Below, piece by piece: positions 25,107 through 32,424 of a stretch of 64,000 nt of DNA. A program made the translations under genes and the position numbers. How positions within the stretch are numbered: the stretch's first letter is position 1; every line of letters begins with the position of its first letter. Where the stretch lies: NCBI RefSeq assembly GCF_019492185.1, contig NZ_JAICCF010000005.1, forward strand, positions 372,001 to 436,000. Reading direction: 5' to 3'. The DNA is from Chitinophaga rhizophila. Lineage in GTDB: Bacteria; Bacteroidota; Bacteroidia; Chitinophagales; Chitinophagaceae. The notes beneath the pieces were generated by a model, which saw only the letters and a list, made by a program, of their open reading frames with translations, searched no databases and had not been told where the DNA came from.

Positions 25107-26864
25107 ATGAAGAAGACCAATAAGCCTGTTCCCACAACAGGAAAAGCAAATCCAGGATTAATGTCGTTGCTGCGCCCATACCGGGGCCAGCTATTTCTGC
25201 TGATATTTATGGCGTTATGTAGTAACCTGCTTAACCTTGTATTACCGGCACTGACAGCAAAAGGTATCGACGCGTATTCCGCAGGTACACTGAACATGCG
25301 TAACCTGATCACGGAGTTTGTGGGTGCAGCTCTGGCAATATTCGTCTTTACCTATCTGCAAAGCCTTATTCAGACGTATATGTCTGAGAAGGTGGCCCGG
25401 CAGCTACGCACTGATCTGGCCGCACGCATTTCCCGGCAGGACTATGCGTACATCCAGCAGGTAAATCCATCCAAACTACTGACGAATCTGACCGGTGACG
25501 TTGACAGTGTTAAGCTGTTTGTAGCACAGGCTATAGTATCTATTGCATCCTCCATATTCATGATCATTGGTTGCTGCATTCTGATGGTCCGTATTGACTG
25601 GAAACTGGGATTAACGATTATTTCCATTGTACCACTGATGGGCTTCGCTTTTGGGGCTGTATTGAGAAAGGTACGTGCAACTTATAAAAAAAGCCGCGAG
25701 GTTATTGATAAACTGAATAAAACAATTAACGAAAGTATTACGGGCGCTGCCCTGGTACGTGTCATCAATGCGCAGCAGCAGGAGTATGACCGCTTCATTG
25801 CCCCTAACGGAGAATCTATGTCGCTAGGTATTTCCATCGTGCGTCTCTTCGCTGGACTTGTACCAGTACTGAGTTTCCTGGGGGGATTAGCTACGCTGTC
25901 TACATTGCTGCTGGGTGGTCACTTTGTAATTGAAGGCGAGATGTCTCTTGGGGATATCGCCGCATTCAACAGCTATATCGCGCTATTAATATTTCCGATC
26001 ATCGTCATAGGGTTTATGAGCAGTATTATTGCCCAGGCATCTGCTGCCTTCACCCGTATTGCTGAGGTGTTATATGCGCCGGAAGCTGAAGAGAAAGGAG
26101 TGGTGAAAGACATGCTAAAGGGCGATTTGGCGATTGATAATATAGACCTTGCTATGGATGGTAAGCCAGTTCTCAAAGATGTCTCTTTCTCTATCAAGGC
26201 CGGTACACGTACCGCTATTATTGGTCCGACAGCAGCCGGAAAAACGCAGCTTCTGAATGTTATTGTCGGACTACTTAAACCTGATAATGGCAGTATCATT
26301 TATGACAATACCAATTTGCTGGACTATGATAAAACCGCTTTGCTGCAACAGGTAGGGATAGTATTTCAGGATAGTATTGTTTTCAATATGAGTCTACGGG
26401 AAAATATTGCCTTCAATGAGAATGTAAGCGAGCAATTGATGAAACAGGCGATAGCTACCGCAGAACTGAAGGAGTTTGTCGCCGGTCTTCCAGAAGGACT
26501 TGAGACGGTCGTATCAGAAAGAGGTACCAGCCTTTCCGGCGGACAAAAACAGCGTATTATGCTGGCCCGGGCGCTTGCCATCAACCCGCAGATACTATTG
26601 CTGGATGATTTCACTGCCAGGGTAGATGCCAATACAGAACAACGCATCCTTGAAAATGTGCAGGAGAATTATCCGCACCTCACCTTGATATCCGTTACAC
26701 AAAAGATCGCATCTGTTGCGCATTTTGATCAGATCGTCCTGCTGATGGACGGAGAAGTGGTTGCTGCAGGCACTCATGAAGAGCTGATGCAGACATGTCC
26801 TGAATACGTACAGATCTTTAATTCTCAACGCAGTACCAGCAATTATGAATTACAACCTGAATAG
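25107..26864 (+). CDS. Heterodimeric ABC exporter, subunit with degenerate ATP site
   Basis: A 585-residue half-transporter: six membrane helices (about 20-310) then a nucleotide-binding domain. Walker A is GPTAAGKT (about 373-380) and the signature LSGGQKQR is canonical. Walker B reads LLLDDFTARVD, with Asp in place of the catalytic Glu, and the switch-loop His is replaced by Gln (SVTQKI). These two changes are the hallmark of the non-catalytic subunit of heterodimeric exporters such as BmrC, LmrC or TM287. The partner overlaps its end by 20 bp. Such pumps usually export drugs or lipids; the substrate is not evident here. Confidence 0.88.
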   Translation: MKKTNKPVPTTGKANPGLMSLLRPYRGQLFLLIFMALCSNLLNLVLPALTAKGIDAYSAGTLNMRNLITEFVGAALAIFVFTYLQSLIQTYMSEKVARQLRTDLAARISRQDYAYIQQVNPSKLLTNLTGDVDSVKLFVAQAIVSIASSIFMIIGCCILMVRIDWKLGLTIISIVPLMGFAFGAVLRKVRATYKKSREVIDKLNKTINESITGAALVRVINAQQQEYDRFIAPNGESMSLGISIVRLFAGLVPVLSFLGGLATLSTLLLGGHFVIEGEMSLGDIAAFNSYIALLIFPIIVIGFMSSIIAQASAAFTRIAEVLYAPEAEEKGVVKDMLKGDLAIDNIDLAMDGKPVLKDVSFSIKAGTRTAIIGPTAAGKTQLLNVIVGLLKPDNGSIIYDNTNLLDYDKTALLQQVGIVFQDSIVFNMSLRENIAFNENVSEQLMKQAIATAELKEFVAGLPEGLETVVSERGTSLSGGQKQRIMLARALAINPQILLLDDFTARVDANTEQRILENVQENYPHLTLISVTQKIASVAHFDQIVLLMDGEVVAAGTHEELMQTCPEYVQIFNSQRSTSNYELQPE

Positions 26865-28605
26865 CCAAGACACTACAGCTCAACAAAGTACTTCAGGTAA
26901 ACGCCTCCTGAAATTATTCGCTTATATAAAGACTGAACACCGCGCTTTACTTACCGTTTTCGGAATAATGGTTATTAGCCAGGCGTTAACGATCACAGTG
27001 CCATTTGTTGTCGGATATACCATCGACCATTACGTTTTTACCAAAGACTTTTCAGGTATTCTGAAGTGGTCGGGTGTGCTGCTCGGCATGTTCCTTGTCA
27101 ACCTGCTTTTTTCCTACTGGCAGACGCTGATGGTAGGGCAGGTAGGACAACGTATGCTGTATATGCTTAGAAATGCCGTGTTTGTAAAGTTACAGGAGCT
27201 GCCAATAGCCTTCTTCAATCAGAATAAAACCGGGGATCTTATATCCCGTATCAATAATGATACGGACAAGATGAACCAGTTCTTTTCCCAGTCGCTTGTA
27301 CAGTTTGCAGGAGGTATTATGTCAATGATCGGTGCGGGCATATTCCTGCTATCAATTAATTTCAAACTGGGGTTGGCTACCTTAGCGCCAGCGATACTGC
27401 TCTTACTGTTTACTCGTGTGCTGTCTCCACTGGTGAAAAAGAGGAACGCCGCCAACATGAAGAGCACCGGAGGCATGAGTGCGGAAATTCAGGAAAGCCT
27501 GAGCAACTTCAAAGTAATCATTGCTTTTAACCGCCGCGACTATTTCCGCAAGCGTTTTGACCAGGTGAATAAAGAGAACTACGCTACGGCAACATCTGCC
27601 GGAATCATTAATAACGTCTTTACGCCTGTGTTCTCGTTCTGTTCACAGGTGGCACTGCTGGCGGTGCTGGCATATGGTATACACCTGATTTCCTTAGGGG
27701 AATTTACAGTCGGCCTGCTGATTAGTTATCTTTCCTTTGCCATGTACTTCTATAACCCGATTCGCCAGCTGGCCATTCTATGGACGAACTTCCAGATGGC
27801 GATGGCTGGGTGGGACAGGATCTCCCAGATACTGGAACTGGAGTCTGATCTGAAGGTGCTACCTGCTAGTCCTGCAAAAGAGAGTGCGCCATTGATCAGC
27901 TTTCAACACGTACATTTTGGCTATGCTGACAGTAAAGAGATACTGCACGACGTGAGTTTCAATATGGAACAGGGAAAAACCTACGCGTTGGTTGGTCCTA
28001 CAGGTGGAGGTAAGACAACCACTGCGTCGCTGATAGCGCGGCTGTATGACCCTACCGCAGGACAGGTGTTACTTAACGGAAGGGATATCCGTTCTTATTC
28101 TCCGGAAGAGCGTACCAGTAAGATCGGGTTTATTCTACAGGAACCGTTCCTGTTCTCTGGTACCATCCAGGAAAACATAGTATATGGCAATCCTGTATAC
28201 GCAGGCTATACTGCTGAGCAACTAGAGGCAGTAATGGAAGAGTATGGCCTGAATACCTTACTGGCTCGTTTTGAAGACGGGCTGGCGACCAATATTGTCT
28301 CAGGAAATGACGGCATCAGCCTTGGACAAAAACAGCTGATCGCCTTTATGCGTGCGGTGCTGCGTAATCCGGACCTGCTGGTATTAGATGAAGCAACCGC
28401 CAATATTGACACCGTGACAGAACAACAGCTGGAAGCTGTATTGCAGAAGTTACCTGCGCATACTACACGCGTCATCATTGCCCACAGACTGAATACAATT
28501 GAAAATGCAGATGAGATATTCTTCGTAAATCATGGCGAAATTACCAGAGCGGGGTCATTTGGTCATGCGATGAACATGTTGTTGCAGCACGAAAGAAGAA
28601 GCTGA
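26845..28605 (+). CDS. Heterodimeric ABC exporter, catalytic subunit
   Basis: A 586-residue half-transporter with six membrane helices and a C-terminal ATPase. Walker A is GPTGGGKT (about 382-389). Walker B LLVLDEATANID has the catalytic Glu and the switch His is present (IIAHRLNTI). The signature motif is altered to ISLGQKQ. Combined with the first subunit, this gives one complete ATP site (Walker motifs here, LSGGQ from the partner) and one degenerate site. The start overlaps the end of the first gene, so translation is probably coupled. It is followed by a convergent operon; no strong terminator is seen between them, although the region 28610-28670 is partly self-complementary. Confidence 0.9.
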   Translation: MNYNLNSQDTTAQQSTSGKRLLKLFAYIKTEHRALLTVFGIMVISQALTITVPFVVGYTIDHYVFTKDFSGILKWSGVLLGMFLVNLLFSYWQTLMVGQVGQRMLYMLRNAVFVKLQELPIAFFNQNKTGDLISRINNDTDKMNQFFSQSLVQFAGGIMSMIGAGIFLLSINFKLGLATLAPAILLLLFTRVLSPLVKKRNAANMKSTGGMSAEIQESLSNFKVIIAFNRRDYFRKRFDQVNKENYATATSAGIINNVFTPVFSFCSQVALLAVLAYGIHLISLGEFTVGLLISYLSFAMYFYNPIRQLAILWTNFQMAMAGWDRISQILELESDLKVLPASPAKESAPLISFQHVHFGYADSKEILHDVSFNMEQGKTYALVGPTGGGKTTTASLIARLYDPTAGQVLLNGRDIRSYSPEERTSKIGFILQEPFLFSGTIQENIVYGNPVYAGYTAEQLEAVMEEYGLNTLLARFEDGLATNIVSGNDGISLGQKQLIAFMRAVLRNPDLLVLDEATANIDTVTEQQLEAVLQKLPAHTTRVIIAHRLNTIENADEIFFVNHGEITRAGSFGHAMNMLLQHERRS

Positions 28606-28690
28606 TGAATAGGAAGAATCAGTAGTCAGGAGTGACAGCACCGCGTCACAAGCCTCATTACTGATTCTTCCATATAAAACGTGCAATACC

Positions 28691-29089
28691 TTATCCACCC
28701 AATCCGCTGAAAATACTGAACGTAATTACTCCCAGCACGATCAGCGTAATAATCACATACAGTACATCTTTTTCCATTGCAAAGGCCAGTATAGAGAATG
28801 CAATCCTGGTAATAGGGGTGGCCAGCAGTACTACCACTCCGAGCTGAATAATGGCCATACCGTCAAATCTTGCGACCCCTTGTAGTATACCTGGTATATG
28901 TCGGACATATTCCGGTGCTCCCGTGAACTCAGTATACGATGGTACATTCCCGCCGTTTTTAATCAGGTAAATGATGCCGCCGATGAAGGCAATAATACTG
29001 GCAGTGATTACACCCCAGCGGAGTTGCTGCCCGATGAACATTTCCACGTCCCTTTCCTGCCAGAATGACTTTGAGAATAGACTTTTCAT
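28691..29089 (-). CDS. DUF1634 membrane protein
   Basis: A 132-residue protein with three membrane helices (WGVITASIIAFIGGIIYL, MAIIQLGVVVLLATPITRIAF, VLYVIITLIVLGVITFSIF). Its length, helix pattern and position directly after a TauE/SafE gene match the DUF1634 family, which almost always accompanies such transporters. It starts 3 bp after the end of the transporter gene, so the two are translationally coupled. It is probably an accessory subunit; the function is unproven. Confidence 0.8.
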   Translation of the reverse strand: MKSLFSKSFWQERDVEMFIGQQLRWGVITASIIAFIGGIIYLIKNGGNVPSYTEFTGAPEYVRHIPGILQGVARFDGMAIIQLGVVVLLATPITRIAFSILAFAMEKDVLYVIITLIVLGVITFSIFSGLGG

Positions 29090-29092
29090 ATA

Positions 29093-29929
29093 TTATAATT
29101 TACCTGTAAAACCATTATAGATCATTTCAAGTGCAAGGGCGCTTATCACCACGCAGAATAGTAGACGGAGTTTGCGGGTATTCATTTTCATGAGCAGACG
29201 GGAGCCCCCGAAAGCGCCGGCCAGTACGCCTAATACAACAGGCATCGCGATTCCTGGATCGATATAACCACGCTGTAAGTAGATTACCGCACTAGCAGCA
29301 GCAGTTACACCAATCATGAAATTACTTGTAGTGGTAGACACTTTAAACGGAATACGCATTACGCCATCCATTGCCAGTACCTTTAACGCGCCGGAGCCGA
29401 TACCCAATAGTCCTGATACAACACCCGCGACTGTCATCAATGCATAACCGCCTGCTACGCCTCGTACCTTATAGGGCACTTCCACACCATTAACAGGGTA
29501 GGAGCCATTCAGTTTCATCGTCTCTGCCAGTTTGCTGGTACTGGTGTTATCGCCATGCTCATTCTTCTTTCTGAGCGTCATAGCAGCCGAGAAGAGCAGT
29601 ACAATACCAAATAGGATGGCAATGACGTCAGTTCTGGTATAGACGGCTAATATAGCTCCTACAATGGCTCCAGTGGTGGTAGCTATTTCGAGAAACATGC
29701 CAATGCGCACGTTTGTGATACCTTCCTTAATATAAGCCGCTGCCGCGCCCGAAGAGTTGGCAATGGACGCTACCAGCGATGCGCCGATGGCATAACGGAT
29801 ATCGACATGAAATACAACGGTAAGTAAAGGGATAAGTACGACACCTCCACCGAGACCGGTAAGGGACCCCAGCATACCAGCCATAAAGGCTCCTGCCAGG
29901 AGGATTAATGTGAATACGAGAATCGACAT
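29093..29929 (-). CDS. Sulfite exporter TauE/SafE family permease
   Basis: A 278-residue membrane protein with about eight helices. It contains the two related glycine-rich repeats expected of the family: GMLGSLTGLGGGVVLIPLLT at the start and VSGLLGIGSGALKVLAMDG in the second half. Members move sulfite, sulfoacetate or other small organic anions. It is the middle gene of the operon regulator-permease-DUF1634. The FadR-type regulator suggests an organic acid or sulfonate-derived signal, but the substrate cannot be read from sequence. Confidence 0.88.
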   Translation of the reverse strand: MSILVFTLILLAGAFMAGMLGSLTGLGGGVVLIPLLTVVFHVDIRYAIGASLVASIANSSGAAAAYIKEGITNVRIGMFLEIATTTGAIVGAILAVYTRTDVIAILFGIVLLFSAAMTLRKKNEHGDNTSTSKLAETMKLNGSYPVNGVEVPYKVRGVAGGYALMTVAGVVSGLLGIGSGALKVLAMDGVMRIPFKVSTTTSNFMIGVTAAASAVIYLQRGYIDPGIAMPVVLGVLAGAFGGSRLLMKMNTRKLRLLFCVVISALALEMIYNGFTGKL

Positions 29930-29944
29930 GACAATAAGTATTAA

Positions 29945-30601
29945 TTAAAAGTTGTTTTCAAGAATGGCCCGGACTGTTTTTACGGCCAGGTCGCTTTGTT
30001 GGTGACGAATGGCGCTAGCCAGTTGTACGTGCAGATCATGGGTGCGCTGAAATTGAGCAACATGCGGCGCCTCTCTTTTATGGAAGCTACCCATGATGAC
30101 ATTCGAGAATGTCTGATATAAATCAGCTAATACACTATTGTGAGACGCGCCGGCAATTGCTTTGTGGAAACGGATATCAGCATCGGCACAGGTGGCATAG
30201 TCTCCTGCATTAATTGCTTCCCATCTTTCCTGTAACAATCGCTCCATTGCCTCCAGATCGCCCTGTTGCCGGTGTATTACGGCCAGTTGGACTATCTCTA
30301 CCTCCAACAGCTGCCGCACGTGATTAACCTCCTGTATGCCTGCCCTACGCAGTCGCTGATCCAGCGGTTCCGTTTTGACAGGGGGCGCACAGACAAATGT
30401 ACCCGCGCCCTGTTGCACTTTTAAGATTCCTGCATTTGCTAAGGTCTTGATTGCTTCCCGTATAGTGGAACGGCCTACCCCGAACTGCTCCATCAAAACC
30501 GGCTCTGGCGGAATCAGGTCTCCCTCTTTGTACTTGCCTAGAGAGATATGTTGCTGTAACTCAACAATTACTTTGTCAGCAAGCTTGATTGGCTTCGTCA
30601 T
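29945..30601 (-). CDS. FadR/GntR-family transcriptional regulator
   Basis: A 218-residue regulator. The N-terminal winged helix is typical of GntR (GDLIPPEPVLMEQFGVGRSTIREAIKTLANAGILKVQQGAGTFV). The C-terminal helical FCD domain has the metal-ligand pattern (DADIRFHKAIAGASHN, HDLHVQLASAI). It is first in the operon with the TauE/SafE permease, 15 bp upstream of it. Palindromic sites AAACRTCTGATGTTT flank its promoter, so it very likely represses its own operon until an organic-acid ligand binds. Confidence 0.9.
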   Translation of the reverse strand: MTKPIKLADKVIVELQQHISLGKYKEGDLIPPEPVLMEQFGVGRSTIREAIKTLANAGILKVQQGAGTFVCAPPVKTEPLDQRLRRAGIQEVNHVRQLLEVEIVQLAVIHRQQGDLEAMERLLQERWEAINAGDYATCADADIRFHKAIAGASHNSVLADLYQTFSNVIMGSFHKREAPHVAQFQRTHDLHVQLASAIRHQQSDLAVKTVRAILENNF

Positions 30602-30606
30602 TTAGT

Positions 30607-30621
30607 AAACGTCTGATGTTT
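30607..30621. promoter_or_regulatory. Operator copy 1 of the GntR-type regulator
   Basis: AAACGTCTGATGTTT, a 7-1-7 inverted repeat with one mismatch, lies between the -7 box and the start codon of the regulator gene. The same sequence with one base change recurs at 30644. Confidence 0.65.
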
Positions 30622-30623
30622 TA

Positions 30624-30631
30624 CAAAGGTA
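30624..30631 (-). promoter_or_regulatory. -7 box of the GntR/TauE operon
   Basis: On the minus strand TACCTTTG matches TAnnTTTG exactly. It lies 23 nt upstream of the start codon and is bracketed by the two operator copies. Confidence 0.6.
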
Positions 30632-30632
30632 G

Positions 30633-30658
30633 GATGTTTCACTAAACATCTGATGTTT
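30633..30658. promoter_or_regulatory. Operator copy 2 with an extra half-site
   Basis: AAACATCTGATGTTT (30644-30658) is a perfect 7-1-7 inverted repeat. A further half-site GATGTTT at 30633-30639 forms a second palindrome with the left half (GATGTTT-cact-AAACATC). It overlaps the expected -33 region of the minus-strand promoter. Confidence 0.65.
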
Positions 30659-30829
30659 GCAGGCCTGTTTTATTTGTGATTTTTATGGGAATCGGCGTAA
30701 GTAATTGACTTTCAACCTTGGGAGTCACTAGGAAATGGTAGGGCTTGGTAAGCAGCGTGCGAATACTTTGAATGATACTGACAGTCGTCATTTGATTTCC
30801 GCAGGATATCTGTGTGGAAGCTGTTTGAG

Positions 30830-31315
30830 GTCTGCTAGTACTTCATCTGTCCCCCGCTAATACTTTATTAGTGCTCTGCTAGAAATGTGCTTGGATTTCA
30901 GCTGTCCTCTGCCTAGACTTCTTCTATGCACTACTAATGCTCTGTTGTTGCTCTGCGTGGGCTTCATCAAAACTCTGGTAGTACTGTATGAGTACCCTGC
31001 TATTATTCTTCTTGGACTACATTTGTACTCTGCTAGTACTTTGCTAATACTCTGTTAGTGCACTGCCAGTCCTCTGCTTGCGGTCTATTAGTGTTCTACT
31101 AGTTCTCCGCTTGGACATTATCTAAATTCTCGTAACACTCCGCTAATACTTTGCTAATACGCTACTATTGCTCTACCAGTACTCTGCTTAGGATTTATCT
31201 GAACTCTGCCAGTACGCTGCTAATACTCTGCTAACGCTTTGTCTGGCGGCTGCTTGGACTACGTCAGTACTATGCCTGTACGCTTCCTGTACGCTGCCCG
31301 AATACCTGTAACACT
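30830..31315. repeat. Large degenerate 11-nt repeat array
   Basis: About 490 bp made of roughly 40 degenerate copies of an 11-nt unit with consensus near CTCTGCTAGTA. The best block, 31028-31115, holds eight consecutive in-phase units: CTCTGCTAGTA, CTTTGCTAATA, CTCTGTTAGTG, CACTGCCAGTC, CTCTGCTTGCG, GTCTATTAGTG, TTCTACTAGTT, CTCCGCTTGGA. Occasional units of 9 or 13 nt break the phase. No reading frame stays open across it on either strand. It shares the core GCTWG and the 11-mer GCTTGGACTAC with the array at 6939-7004. The flanking parts of the 30659-31370 gap hold no gene that I can see. Confidence 0.85.
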
Positions 31316-31374
31316 AATCTTACCCTCAATAGTCATGTAGCTTGTTCTAGCTCTGCCGACAGCCCTGAAGGCAC

Positions 31375-31409
31375 AAAAAAAGGACGATCTGAACTGATCA
31401 GACCGTCCT
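31375..31409 (-). terminator. Terminator of the desaturase gene
   Basis: Twelve-bp arms AGGACGATCTGA and TCAGACCGTCCT pair with one mismatch around a 5-nt loop. On the minus strand they are followed by seven T. It lies 28 nt after the desaturase stop. Confidence 0.85.
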
Positions 31410-31437
31410 CCTTTAAAAAAGAAATACTCGACTAAGT

Positions 31438-32364
31438 TTATCTGTTTTCCGCTACCAGTCGCCTGTTAGCTTCTTTCACCTCTTCTTTATCGGCGTCAGT
31501 CAGCAGGTTACTGGACTTCACCTTCTCAGGAACGCCTCTGATATCCCATACAATACCGAATAGTCCCAATGTACGTAAGATGTAGTAGGTGATATCAATC
31601 TCCCACCAAAAGAATCCCTGACGGGTTGCACTTTGATAATAGTGGTGGTTATTATGCCATCCTTCGCCCAGTGTTACGAGTGCAAGGATCAGGCTGTTTT
31701 TGGAGAAATCGCCTGTTTTATAGCGTGGTTTACCCCATTTATGCATCAATGAGTTGATGGTGAATGTACCATGATACAGGAAGATAGTACTTAGTACAAA
31801 ACCGATCAACAGGGTAGAAAGACCTGCACCCCAGTCGAACCAGCCAGCACCGTTCACCTTGTTACCAACAAAATAACAGGCGACACCTAATACTACACCT
31901 GGTATCCAGTGGTGTTTATTGAGCCAGTACAGTTCCGGCTGCTTGAAATCTTTGATCAGCTCGTAGCGGGTTGGCTTGAACTCAGGGCCCATAATCCAGC
32001 CCATATGCGCATACCAGAAACCATAAATATTAGCTGAGTGAGGATCGTCAGGTGTATCACTATGTTTATGGTGAACACGGTGATTAGCACCCCACCATAA
32101 TACGCCTTTTTGCAAACTACTCTGTGCACCTCCGGCCAGGATGAACTGGAAAACACGCGAGGTCTTGAACGTTCGGTGTGAGAAATATCTGTGATAACCG
32201 CCTGTAACGAAGAACATACGTACTACATACAATACGGCACATAAGATCCAGTCAAATGTTGTGACATGCGTGAATATTGCCAGAATAGGCAGAAAATGCA
32301 GTCCCAGAAAATCGAATTGACGCCACCAGTTGGGTCCTTTCCTCAGTTGTTTTTCAGAATTCAT
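31438..32364 (-). CDS. Acyl-CoA/fatty-acid delta-9 desaturase
   Basis: A 308-residue membrane di-iron desaturase. All three histidine boxes are present: HRYFSH (about 59-64), HRVHHKHSD (about 96-104) and EGWHNNHH (about 230-237). Four hydrophobic segments surround them. It introduces a double bond into saturated acyl chains, which adjusts membrane fluidity. It is monocistronic, with its own terminator downstream. The upstream TPM-type gene is only 60 bp away on the same strand and could be co-transcribed. Confidence 0.9.
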   Translation of the reverse strand: MNSEKQLRKGPNWWRQFDFLGLHFLPILAIFTHVTTFDWILCAVLYVVRMFFVTGGYHRYFSHRTFKTSRVFQFILAGGAQSSLQKGVLWWGANHRVHHKHSDTPDDPHSANIYGFWYAHMGWIMGPEFKPTRYELIKDFKQPELYWLNKHHWIPGVVLGVACYFVGNKVNGAGWFDWGAGLSTLLIGFVLSTIFLYHGTFTINSLMHKWGKPRYKTGDFSKNSLILALVTLGEGWHNNHHYYQSATRQGFFWWEIDITYYILRTLGLFGIVWDIRGVPEKVKSSNLLTDADKEEVKEANRRLVAENR

Positions 32365-32424
32365 AATGCAAAAATATTCCTATTCCGGACAATAAACAAT
32401 GATCAACGTCAGTCATTCGTAATT

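Noticed and set aside
30830..31315. CRISPR array
   Set aside because: The unit is 11 nt and degenerate, with no spacers and no cas genes nearby.
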